Positions 22,392 through 29,903 of a DNA stretch of 36,968 nt are shown here, piece after piece. Every line of letters starts with the position of its first letter. Within the stretch, counting starts at the first letter, position 1. The DNA comes from an uncultured Bacteroidales bacterium (lineage in GTDB: Bacteria; Bacteroidota; Bacteroidia; Bacteroidales; Paludibacteraceae): contig CASFUX010000121.1 in assembly GCA_949297975.1 (NCBI GenBank), forward strand, positions 1 through 36,968, written 5' to 3'. The notes beneath the pieces are model-generated. The model did no database searches. It was not told where the DNA came from and was given only the letters and a program-made list of their open reading frames with translations. The position numbers were made by a program, and so were the translations under genes.

Positions 22392-23363
22392 ATGAAAACC
22401 TTGCAGGAAATACAAGCCTTGCTTGCCCGGGCGGTAGAGCAGGCCGATTTGGAACGCGAGCCGCAAGGGCTGTATGCCCCGGTGCGTTACATCCTTTCGC
22501 TGGGCGGCAAGCGGGTGCGTCCGGCTCTCGCGCTGCTGGCGTGCAACCTGTATGCCGACGACGTGACACCTGCCGTGGCTCCCGCCTTGGGGCTGGAGAT
22601 TTTCCATAATTTCACCTTGCTGCACGACGACATCATGGACAAGGCCGACGTGCGGCGCGGGCATCCCACCGTGCATCGCAAATGGGATGAGAACACGGCC
22701 ATCCTCTCGGGTGACGCCATGCAGATGGTGGCTTACCGTTACATGTGCCAGGCACCGGCGCACGACCTGCCCCGGGTGCTCGATGCCTTTACCCGCATGG
22801 CCCTCGAAATATGCGAAGGGCAGCAATACGACATGGAATTTGAACGTCGCACGGAGGTCACGGCAGAGGAATACCTGGAAATGATACGGTTGAAGACGGC
22901 TGTGCTGCTCGCCACGGCCTTGCGCATCGGGGCCTGGATAGGTGGCGCGGACGACCGGGATGCCGACCTGCTGTACGACTTCGGCATCAACCTGGGGCTG
23001 GCGTTCCAATTGAAGGACGACTTGCTCGACGTGTATGGCGACGAACGTACCTTCGGCAAGCGCATCGGCGGTGACATTTCGTGCAACAAAAAGACCTACT
23101 TGCTTATCCACGCCCGCCAACTGGCCCGTAGCGGCGACGCGGCGGAACTGGCCCACTGGCTGGCTACCGATGTGCCTTCGCGCGAGAAAATTGAAGCCGT
23201 AACGGCCCTGTACGACCGGCTCGGCGTGCGCCGCATCTGCGAAGACAAAATGGAACAGTATTACAAACAAGCCGTCGCAAGTCTTGACAATGTGTCTGTT
23301 AGTGCTGATAAAAAACAAGAATTGAGAAAATTAGCCGATAAGTTGATGCTTCGTAACGAATAA
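22392..23363 (+). CDS. Polyprenyl synthetase (trans-isoprenyl diphosphate synthase) family protein
   Basis: The protein is 323 residues. The first aspartate-rich motif HDDIMDKADVRRG is at residues 78-90 and the second KDDLLDVYGD at about 208-217, both intact, so it should bind Mg and condense isopentenyl diphosphate onto an allylic diphosphate. LGGKRVRPAL (38-47) is the substrate-binding GK(R)xRP motif. The residues just before the first motif (HNFTLLHDD) are fairly bulky, which suggests a short to medium product such as farnesyl or geranylgeranyl diphosphate; this is weak inference. The start follows ddl by about 120 bases, including the twin-hairpin repeat, so separate transcription is possible. 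Confidence 0.93.
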   Translation: MKTLQEIQALLARAVEQADLEREPQGLYAPVRYILSLGGKRVRPALALLACNLYADDVTPAVAPALGLEIFHNFTLLHDDIMDKADVRRGHPTVHRKWDENTAILSGDAMQMVAYRYMCQAPAHDLPRVLDAFTRMALEICEGQQYDMEFERRTEVTAEEYLEMIRLKTAVLLATALRIGAWIGGADDRDADLLYDFGINLGLAFQLKDDLLDVYGDERTFGKRIGGDISCNKKTYLLIHARQLARSGDAAELAHWLATDVPSREKIEAVTALYDRLGVRRICEDKMEQYYKQAVASLDNVSVSADKKQELRKLADKLMLRNE

Positions 23364-23450
23364 AGAAGTATCTTTGCAGAAATTGCTTCCCCGGGCCGCT
23401 TGAAGTATTCCCCGCTCGGAGGCTGGGGGGAGCTTAACAACAGGAAACTC

Positions 23451-24140
23451 ATGCCTTATCGTCGACTTCCCAATACCGACCAAGCCCGCTTGCGGGCACT
23501 GAAATCCGCCATATTCCGGTGCGAAGGGCAGGAATACGGCCAAGAGGTGGTGGCTTTTTCCACCATGCTCGATGCGAAAAACATCGCCCGCCAATTCGAA
23601 AGCCAGTTGATGCTGTACCAGCAGTCGCTCGACAACCAGGTGGAGGCCAACCGGCAGTACCAGCAGGCTTTGCACAACGCACGCATGTACGTGTCGCATT
23701 TCATCCAGGTGTTCAACCTGTCCGTGATACGCGGGGAGATAAAAGCCGAGCACAAACTCTTGTACGGGCTTGACCCTGCCACCAACGGGGTGCCCGACCT
23801 GAGCACCGAGGCGGCCATCCTGCAATGGGGGCAGCGCGTCATTGACGGCGAAGGCGAGCGGGTGCGCAAAGGGGGCGTGCAGATATACAACCCCACCATC
23901 AGCAAGGTGAAAGTGCACTACGACATATTCAAGGAACAGCAGGCCGTGCACAAGCTGCACCAAGGCATCACGACCCGCAACAGGGAAGAACTGTTGAAAT
24001 TGCGTGTAAAGTGCGACGAGTTGATATTGAGCATTTGGAACCAGGTGGAGGACAAGTTCCGCAGCACCCCCGACTCCCTGCAACGTTGCCGCGAATACGG
24101 GTTGGTATATTATTATAGGAAAGGAGAAGAACATGTTTGA
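23451..24140 (+). CDS. Conserved hypothetical protein (helical)
   Basis: This 229-residue soluble protein begins MPYRRLPNTDQARLRALK. I prefer this ATG to the in-frame one at 23400, whose extra residues read through GC-rich leader DNA. It has long helices (DAKNIARQFESQLMLYQQSLDNQ, then ANRQYQQALHNARMYVSHFIQVF), a loop region (GLDPATNGVPDLSTEAA) and a C-terminal helical half ending YGLVYYYRKGEEH. I know it only as a Bacteroidales hypothetical and see no catalytic motif. A -7 box TATCTTTG lies at 23369-23376. Its gene lies upstream of the RNase D-like and RlmI-like genes on the same strand, which may hint at RNA metabolism. Confidence 0.75.
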   Translation: MPYRRLPNTDQARLRALKSAIFRCEGQEYGQEVVAFSTMLDAKNIARQFESQLMLYQQSLDNQVEANRQYQQALHNARMYVSHFIQVFNLSVIRGEIKAEHKLLYGLDPATNGVPDLSTEAAILQWGQRVIDGEGERVRKGGVQIYNPTISKVKVHYDIFKEQQAVHKLHQGITTRNREELLKLRVKCDELILSIWNQVEDKFRSTPDSLQRCREYGLVYYYRKGEEHV

Positions 24141-24274
24141 ACAGGAATAACGGGATGACGGAATAATGGAAAGGCCAAATTAAGGAAAATCCGGAAGGTT
24201 GGGCAAATGCCCGCTTATACGCTTTCACGGTTTTGCGTTCCCGCAATTCCCCGCTTTCACGATTAAACAAAAGA

Positions 24275-24901
24275 ATGTACTTAGCGAAAATAACAAAAGA
24301 AGAGATAAACGCCATGCCTGTCGTGGCTTTTGAGGGGAAAATCACCGTGGTGGACGACCTCGGACAGGTGGAGGGTGCGGTGGAAGAGCTTCGCCGCCAT
24401 GCCGTGCTGGGGATTGATACCGAGACGAAACCCTCGTTTACCAAAGGAAAGGTCAACCAGGTGGCACTTGTGCAGGTGGCAACGGATGACCATTGCTTCC
24501 TGTTCCGGTTAAATAAGATAGGATTTCCCGCCCCGCTCGAATCCCTTCTGGCCGACAGGCGCGTGAAAAAGGTGGGGCTTGCGCTGCACGACGACATGGC
24601 CGGGCTGCGCAAGGTGCACAAGTTCAAAGCGGCCGGTCTGGTCGATTTGCAGGACATGGTGAAACGCTACGGCATCCTGGAACTCGGCTTGCAAAAGATG
24701 TACGCCATCATATTCTCCCAAAAAATATCGAAGTCCCAGCAGCTCAGCAACTGGGAAAACGCCGCGCTCACCGAGGCCCAGCAACGCTACGCTGCCACCG
24801 ATGCGTGGGCGTGCCTGAAAATATACTACAAACTTCTGCAAGAAACCCCGTTGCCCGCCGCCGAGGTGGAACGGCTCGTGCAGGTTCATATGCAAGCCTG
24901 A
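24275..24901 (+). CDS. RNase D-like 3'-5' exonuclease domain protein
   Basis: The protein is 208 residues from MYLAKITKEEI; the upstream in-frame ATG at 24233 lies in low-complexity leader DNA. It is a single DEDDy exonuclease domain without the HRDC domains of full RNase D. Motifs: LGIDTETKPSF (Asp48, Glu50), LALHDDMAGLR (Asp106 or 107) and QRYAATDAWACLKIY (Tyr172, Asp176). It would remove 3' nucleotides from RNA or structured DNA in a metal-dependent way. It lies 59 bases upstream of the RlmI-like methyltransferase gene, and such pairing is common in Bacteroidetes, which suggests RNA maturation. Confidence 0.88.
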   Translation: MYLAKITKEEINAMPVVAFEGKITVVDDLGQVEGAVEELRRHAVLGIDTETKPSFTKGKVNQVALVQVATDDHCFLFRLNKIGFPAPLESLLADRRVKKVGLALHDDMAGLRKVHKFKAAGLVDLQDMVKRYGILELGLQKMYAIIFSQKISKSQQLSNWENAALTEAQQRYAATDAWACLKIYYKLLQETPLPAAEVERLVQVHMQA

Positions 24902-24960
24902 CATGCCGTGCGTGCCTGTCTTTGCCGGGGCGGGCTGCCATTTTTCCAAAGAAAAAACGT

Positions 24961-26142
24961 ATGGTCAATCTGTATTTGAAACCAAAGAAAGAAGAAAGCC
25001 TGCTCCGTTTCCATCCGTGGGTGTTCTCCGGGGCGATAGGGCGCATGGACGGCCAGCCTGCCGAGGGCGAATGGGTGCGCGCGCTCGACCACGAAGGCCG
25101 TTTCCTGGGCACGGGGCATTACCAGATAGGCAGCATTGCGGTGCGTATCCTCTCGTTTGACGACAGCAAGGCCGACCGTCCGTGGTGGGAAGAACGCATT
25201 TGCCGTGCCTACCGCCTGCGGCAAGCCCTCGGGCTGGTGCGTCCCGGCGAAAACGACACCTACCGCCTGGTGCATGGCGAGGGCGACCAGCTGCCGGGTC
25301 TGGTGGTGGACGTGTATGGCGAAACGGCCGTGATGCAGGCTCATTCGGTGGGGATGCACCGGGAACGCCAACTCATAGCCGAGTCTGTGCTGGCTGTCGT
25401 GCCCGGCGTGCGACATATATATTATAAGTCGGAAGCCACGTTGCCCTACAAGGCTCCCATCGACCCGGAGGACGGATACCTCATCGGCAGCCCGGCGGAA
25501 GGGGAACATCTTGCTCTTGAAAACGGGCTTCGCTTTCACGTCGATTGGCTGCGGGGACAGAAAACGGGCTTCTTCATCGACCAGCGCGACAACCGTTCGC
25601 TGCTCGAACGCTATGCAGCCGGACGTTCGCTGCTCAACATGTTCTGTTACACGGGTGGCTTTTCGGTCTACGCCTTGCGGGGCGGTGCGGTGCGGGTGCA
25701 CTCGGTCGACAGTTCGGCCAAGGCCATCGAACTGACCAACCGTAACGTGGCGTTGAATTTCCCTGGCGACACGCGTCACGAGGCTTATGCGGAAGATGCT
25801 TTCAAGTTCTTGCAGGCCAATCGGGAGGAGTACGATCTCGTCATCCTCGACCCGCCGGCCTTTGCCAAGCACCGCGATGCTGTGCGCAATGCCTTGAAAG
25901 GCTATCAACGGCTCAACGCCAAGGCCATCGCGCAAATCAAGTCCGGAGGTTTGCTGTTCACATTCTCCTGCTCGCAGGCCGTTTCGAAGGAACAATTCCG
26001 CTTGGCAGTGTTCAGTGCGGCTGCCGAGACGGGGCGTCAGGTGCGCATCCTGCACCAGCTTACCCAGCCCGCCGATCATCCGGTCAACATCTATCACCCG
26101 GAAGGCGAGTATCTTAAAGGGCTGGTGTTGTGGGTGGAATGA
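24961..26142 (+). CDS. Class I SAM-dependent 23S rRNA methyltransferase, RlmI-like
   Basis: The protein is 393 residues from MVNLYLKPKKEE; the long in-frame extension to 24805 overlaps the preceding gene and is not real. The N-terminal PUA domain (RFHPWVFSGAIGRM, then GTGHYQIGSIAVRIL) and the Rossmann methyltransferase domain (LLNMFCYTGGFSVYALRGGA near 222-241, VDSSAKAIELTNRN, YDLVILDPPAFAKH near 290) are those of RlmI/RlmK-type enzymes that make 5-methylcytosine in 23S rRNA. The conserved FTFSCSQAVS segment follows. The exact target base is inferred from family resemblance. It follows the exonuclease gene closely. Confidence 0.9.
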   Translation: MVNLYLKPKKEESLLRFHPWVFSGAIGRMDGQPAEGEWVRALDHEGRFLGTGHYQIGSIAVRILSFDDSKADRPWWEERICRAYRLRQALGLVRPGENDTYRLVHGEGDQLPGLVVDVYGETAVMQAHSVGMHRERQLIAESVLAVVPGVRHIYYKSEATLPYKAPIDPEDGYLIGSPAEGEHLALENGLRFHVDWLRGQKTGFFIDQRDNRSLLERYAAGRSLLNMFCYTGGFSVYALRGGAVRVHSVDSSAKAIELTNRNVALNFPGDTRHEAYAEDAFKFLQANREEYDLVILDPPAFAKHRDAVRNALKGYQRLNAKAIAQIKSGGLLFTFSCSQAVSKEQFRLAVFSAAAETGRQVRILHQLTQPADHPVNIYHPEGEYLKGLVLWVE

Positions 26143-26181
26143 CGGGCTTTTGAAAAATATGAGAAAAAAGTTGTTCGATTA

Positions 26182-26213
26182 TTTGCACAGTTCGAAATTG
26201 CGCATTACCTTTG
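26182..26213 (+). promoter_or_regulatory. Promoter of tRNA-Glu and rpsT
   Basis: TTTG at 26182-26185, a 20-base spacer, and TACCTTTG at 26206-26213 match the Bacteroides consensus. The tRNA begins 36 bases downstream. Confidence 0.75.
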
Positions 26214-26249
26214 CACCGCAATTGAGAAAAGCATTGCACGAATAGGTTT

Positions 26250-26321
26250 GGCCCTTTCGTCTATCGGTTAGGACACGAGATTTTCATTCTCGGAAGAGGG
26301 GTTCGATTCCCCTAGGGGCTA
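26250..26321 (+). tRNA. tRNA-Glu (anticodon UUC)
   Basis: The cloverleaf folds fully. The acceptor stem pairs GGCCCTT with AGGGGCT (G-T at the first pair). The D loop contains TCGGTTAGGAC. The anticodon stem CGAGA/TCTCG encloses TTTTCAT with the anticodon TTC at 26283-26285. The T arm is AGGGG TTCGATT CCCCT. The discriminator is A and CCA is not encoded. It is 72 bases long. Confidence 0.95.
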
Positions 26322-26358
26322 CGAAGTAAAAACAGAGGATTTTTAATTTTTAGTTGAG

Positions 26359-26613
26359 ATGGCAAATCACAAATCGTCACTGAAAAGAATTCGTCAAGCG
26401 GAAAAGCGTCGGCTGCACAATCGGTATTACGCCAAGACGGCTCGTAATGCGGTGCGTGCGTTGCGTGCCACGACCGAAAAGGCTGCGGCTACCGAACTGC
26501 TTCCGAAAGTCAGCTCCATGCTGGATAAGCTGGCCAAACGTAATATCATCCATAAGAATAAAGCTGCTAACCTGAAGTCGAAATTGGCACTTCACGTTAA
26601 CAAGTTATCATAA
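26359..26613 (+). CDS. rpsT: 30S ribosomal protein S20
   Basis: This 84-residue, strongly basic protein matches S20 throughout: [36 protein letters not shown], and near the end [26 protein letters not shown]. It binds 16S rRNA early in 30S assembly. The gene lies 37 bases after tRNA-Glu and shares its promoter, an arrangement commonly seen in this order. A strong terminator follows 27 bases after the stop. Confidence 0.97.
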   Translation: MANHKSSLKRIRQAEKRRLHNRYYAKTARNAVRALRATTEKAAATELLPKVSSMLDKLAKRNIIHKNKAANLKSKLALHVNKLS

Positions 26614-26640
26614 GGTAGAAAAAGATTCATTTTGCAATGG

Positions 26641-26675
26641 AAGTCTTTCCTCAAGCTGAGGAAAGACTTTTTTTT
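26641..26675 (+). terminator. Rho-independent terminator of rpsT
   Basis: A perfect 13-bp stem (AAGTCTTTCCTCA / TGAGGAAAGACTT) around AGC is followed by a run of Ts. It can also serve the convergent DUF6850 gene. Confidence 0.93.
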
Positions 26676-26725
26676 GCTTCTTTGAAAGGACGATGAATAG
26701 GGGCTGCGTGTCCCCCGCGCACCAG

Positions 26726-28249
26726 TTAGAACGCCACACCGAGCACGGCGGTTGCGCTGTGTGCCAGGTTGCCATCGGTATAGCAAGCATACGTATAGCG
26801 GGCAGCCAGGTAGAGGCTGCACCGGGAGCGGATGGCGAAGTCGGCACGCACGTGCGCCCCGGCATCGCCCCGGCTGGCGGACAGGGCGGCGAAGTTGTTG
26901 TACAAGGCTTCCAGCCCCGCGCCTTGCGCCCCGGCTTCCAACTGGAGCGAGGGATGCAGCGAGGCCGTCCATTCGCCCGAAAGTCCCGCCGTGAGCAGCA
27001 CGCCGTTCCACTGCTTGCTGCCTTGCAAGGTCAAGTGAGTCGTGAAATGGGTTGCCGCCATCTGCCGGGCGGGCGATGCGTAGGCTTCGGTCTGGCGGCA
27101 AAGTGACAAGCGGGGTTGAACCGCCCACGCCCAGCTGCCCGGTGTTTTCCGCTCGTAGTAGGCAACAAGCGTTCCTGCCGTCACCCGGCGGGCGTATTGG
27201 CGGGCAGAGGCGATAAGGGGATAGATGTTGTTGGCGGGTGTGCCGAAGAGGTTTTCCGTGCCTGCTCGGTGCAGCAAGGTGGCATCGGCTCGCACGCCCC
27301 ATGAGCGGTCGCCTTGGTGGCAGGTGTAGCCCGTCTCGGCCTGTCCGACATATTCCACGACTTCCGCCATGGGCAATTCGTTGAGCGAGGAGATGATTTT
27401 CTCAAATTGGAAACGCCTCCATGCCACGGTGGCTGCCCAGCCGCTGCCGTCCCTTGGCAACAGGTCAAGGCTGGCTCCCAACGTGTAGCCTTTATAATAC
27501 GTTTCTTTGCGTTCGCCCCGGAAGCGGTAATAGTCTATGCCCAGGCCGGTGAAGTGATAGAGGGCGGGCGAGCCTTGCTCGTTGTAGAACTTGATGTTGT
27601 TCTCCTGCTTGTATTTGGATGCGTGGACGGACAGCCCCAGCCGGTAGCGCGTCCATCCGTCCCAAGCGGCACCGAGGGCGGCTTGCAGCCGGGCGGCGAT
27701 GTTGCGGGGGCGTGGGTCTACCTGCCGGTAGGCCAATGTGGCGCGGTAGGCCGCTTCCGCTCCCCACACGATGCGTCCGGCTCGTCCGGCATACCCTCCT
27801 TGAAACCGGTACTGCTCCGAACGCAGGTCGCCTCCCACGCTGTCGCCCATCACGTAGGGATAGAGCAGTGCAAAATCCGATGTTTCGTTCCACTTCAAAT
27901 TCGTGTACGTGCCGTTGCTGTAACCGGCTTCGCCCCACAGGCTGCCTTCTGCCCGGTTGGCGAACGACCGCACGCCTACCGTGGCCAGCCGGTGGCCGTC
28001 GCCCTGCTGCATGACCACTGGGCGGTCCTCATGCCGGAAATGGGCACCGGTTTCCACCTCGGTGAGCGAGGTGGCGTGCCGCCGCCACATCAGGGCAGGA
28101 TTGGCATAAGGCAGACGGTGGAAGTCCGTCCGCAGGGTGCGGTACTCGGCCACGCGTTCCAACACATGCGTACTGTCGGGCGCGGCGGCTTGCAGGGACA
28201 GCGTGGCAAGCAGGCAGCAGGCAAGGGGTATGATTGCAGGCGGTTTCAT
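26726..28249 (-). CDS. DUF6850 family outer-membrane beta-barrel protein
   Basis: The protein is 507 residues. A signal peptide (MKPPAIIPLACCLLATLSLQAAA) is followed by alternating aromatic strands (VETGAHFRHEDRPVVMQQGDG, GEAGYSNGTYTNLKWNETSDFALLYPYVMGDSVGGDL, YRFQGGYAGRAGRIVWGAEAAYRA) typical of DUF6850. It ends TAVLGVAF, a strand ending in Phe as outer-membrane proteins do. The family is linked to TonB receptors with DUF4876 proteins, and that arrangement is seen here: the three genes run in one direction. Its role in the system is unknown; it probably forms a barrel or a surface assembly factor in the outer membrane. A 208-base gap with a hairpin element separates it from the DUF4876 gene. 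Confidence 0.85.
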   Translation of the reverse strand: MKPPAIIPLACCLLATLSLQAAAPDSTHVLERVAEYRTLRTDFHRLPYANPALMWRRHATSLTEVETGAHFRHEDRPVVMQQGDGHRLATVGVRSFANRAEGSLWGEAGYSNGTYTNLKWNETSDFALLYPYVMGDSVGGDLRSEQYRFQGGYAGRAGRIVWGAEAAYRATLAYRQVDPRPRNIAARLQAALGAAWDGWTRYRLGLSVHASKYKQENNIKFYNEQGSPALYHFTGLGIDYYRFRGERKETYYKGYTLGASLDLLPRDGSGWAATVAWRRFQFEKIISSLNELPMAEVVEYVGQAETGYTCHQGDRSWGVRADATLLHRAGTENLFGTPANNIYPLIASARQYARRVTAGTLVAYYERKTPGSWAWAVQPRLSLCRQTEAYASPARQMAATHFTTHLTLQGSKQWNGVLLTAGLSGEWTASLHPSLQLEAGAQGAGLEALYNNFAALSASRGDAGAHVRADFAIRSRCSLYLAARYTYACYTDGNLAHSATAVLGVAF

Positions 28250-28272
28250 ATCAGAAGTGTTTATGTTGTGGG

Positions 28273-28456
28273 AAACACAGAGTGCATATAGAGATTACGT
28301 TTGTACTTTGGGAAGAAGCCCACATAGCTTATCCCGGCACGCTGCGCCGGGATGGGATGCTTCATCTGCCACATGGTCTGCTTTGTTAGTTCCGATGTTC
28401 TTGCATCGGAACGGCTATGTGTACTTTCTGAAAAAAGAACTATGTGTGCTCTGTGG
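28273..28456. repeat. CACAnAGC hairpin element between operon genes
   Basis: The outer inverted ends (CACAGAGTGCATATAG and CTATGTGTGCTCTGTG) enclose two hairpins. One is at 28331-28353 (arms ATCCCGGC / GCCGGGAT), preceded by CACATAGCTT. The other is at 28389-28412 (arms GTTCCGATG / CATCGGAAC), followed by GGCTATGTG, so the two halves are inverted. It lies in the gap between two genes of an apparent operon and ends two bases from a stop codon. Confidence 0.75.
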
Positions 28457-28457
28457 C

Positions 28458-29804
28458 CTACTCCATCGGCATCACGCCGTCCCAGGTGCGGGTGGCGGCC
28501 TTCGTGCCTTGCGCGTCGATGGCGGTGCCTTGCTCCTCAATGACGGAGGGGATACATTCGGTGTTGAAGTCCTCGATGGAGTTGTCCATGTCCTGCAAGA
28601 TGCAGCGTCCGTCTTCGAAGCCAGCCACTTTGCGGCGCACGCTTTTGAAGTAGCGCGTCTTGTCGTGGTCGATGGTGCCGCAGTGCGTCCAGCCCGCATC
28701 GATGCTGGCGGGCAGCACGTCCCACACCCGCGCGGCTTCCACGCTGCAATTCACGCCGTCCACAATCCAGGCGTTCGGTATCTTGTAAGCCGACTGCTGC
28801 ATGGGGAACACGCCCGCCGGGAGGTATTGCGTGTATTCATACGTATAGTAATAGTCGCGCAGGTAGGTCTCCTTGTCCTCCGGGATGCGGGCGAGGGCAT
28901 ACGAGCAGAAGCCCCGGTTGTGCAGCACCCAGAAACTCTTCGTGTAGCAATACCATTTGTCCATGTCGGGTACGGTGGGGCTGTTGATGTCCATGTTGTC
29001 CGGCTCAGTGGAGATGTCGTACCACTCGAAGTCGGCCCCGCTCAAGTCGAACGAGTTGGGGTTGGCGTTGCGGTGGTCGATGCCCGTGTCGCAGATGAGC
29101 AGGCTGCCGCCGGGCTGCACGGGGTGGTCGGTGCCGCTGCCGGGGATGACGTACACGGCCCACACGGTGAACGTGTCGCGGCGGATGTCGGGCGTGTAGT
29201 CGAAGTACTGGGTGGACTTGAAGCGCGACTCGCAGATGGCCAGCCCATCGGCATAGAGCACGTGGTCGGTGTTGTTGTATATCTTGATGTACGAGTCGCC
29301 ATAGTATTGCGAGCCGGAAGGGCGCAGCGTGCCGGTGAAGAAGATTTCCTGGATGACGAAATCATCGTTCGCCCCTATGAGGAACGTTTCGATGGTGAGC
29401 GTCACGGGTTGGCCGCCGGTGATTTCCACCGCTTCCAGTTTGCCTGAGAGGCGGCCTTCGCGGCTCACGGTCTCGGGCTGTTGGGTGTGCGCGTCGCCCG
29501 CTTCACCCTCGGCGGGCCGGTTAGTCGCCCCTTCGGAAGTGGTGCGGTAGGTGATGGTGGCGGTATAGACACAGTTGTACAAGCCCTCGGGCAGCGAGAA
29601 GCGTTCGCGTACGGGCACATCCGTCTCCTCGCCGGTGGCGGCATTGGTGAATATTAAGTTTTCTTCCAGCACTTCCACCCCTTCGAGCTGGTCGGGGTAC
29701 TGGATGGTGACTCCCGTGCTGGTTTGCAACACGCCGACGGGCTGTTCGCACGAGTACAGGCACGCCACGCAAAGGGCGGCCAAGATGAAGTTGTTCGGTT
29801 TCAT
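28458..29804 (-). CDS. DUF4876 domain lipoprotein
   Basis: The protein is 448 residues. A lipoprotein signal (MKPNNFILAALCVACLYSCEQ) puts the mature Cys at residue 19, so it is anchored in the outer membrane, perhaps on the surface. The N-terminal immunoglobulin-like region (VTIQYPDQLEGVEVLEENLIFTNAATGEE) precedes the DUF4876 core: DDFVIQEIFFTGTLRPSGSQYYGDSYIKIYNNTDHVLYADGLAI and later FSLVLHNRG-like strands, reminiscent of a lamin-tail fold. It is the middle gene between the TonB receptor and DUF6850 genes. It probably binds or presents the ligand for the receptor; the ligand is unknown. Confidence 0.86.
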   Translation of the reverse strand: MKPNNFILAALCVACLYSCEQPVGVLQTSTGVTIQYPDQLEGVEVLEENLIFTNAATGEETDVPVRERFSLPEGLYNCVYTATITYRTTSEGATNRPAEGEAGDAHTQQPETVSREGRLSGKLEAVEITGGQPVTLTIETFLIGANDDFVIQEIFFTGTLRPSGSQYYGDSYIKIYNNTDHVLYADGLAICESRFKSTQYFDYTPDIRRDTFTVWAVYVIPGSGTDHPVQPGGSLLICDTGIDHRNANPNSFDLSGADFEWYDISTEPDNMDINSPTVPDMDKWYCYTKSFWVLHNRGFCSYALARIPEDKETYLRDYYYTYEYTQYLPAGVFPMQQSAYKIPNAWIVDGVNCSVEAARVWDVLPASIDAGWTHCGTIDHDKTRYFKSVRRKVAGFEDGRCILQDMDNSIEDFNTECIPSVIEEQGTAIDAQGTKAATRTWDGVMPME

Positions 29805-29903
29805 ATTTATTTAGTTATAAGTTGACAAGTAAACGAGTTGACGAGTAAACAAGTTATTCCAAGTTCACAGGTTATAGAAAGCCCCCTTTAGGGGGTTGGG
29901 GGT

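Noticed and set aside
24805..24960. Longer start for the RlmI-like gene
   Set aside because: It would overlap the end of the exonuclease gene, and the extra residues (Arg-rich, CRACLSLPG) do not match the PUA domain start.
29880..29903. CCCCCTTTAGGGGG hairpin after the DUF4876 gap
   Set aside because: It is short and part of a common intergenic repeat; it lies upstream of nothing that would fix it as a terminator, because it directly follows the TonB receptor stop on the minus strand and lacks a T tract.
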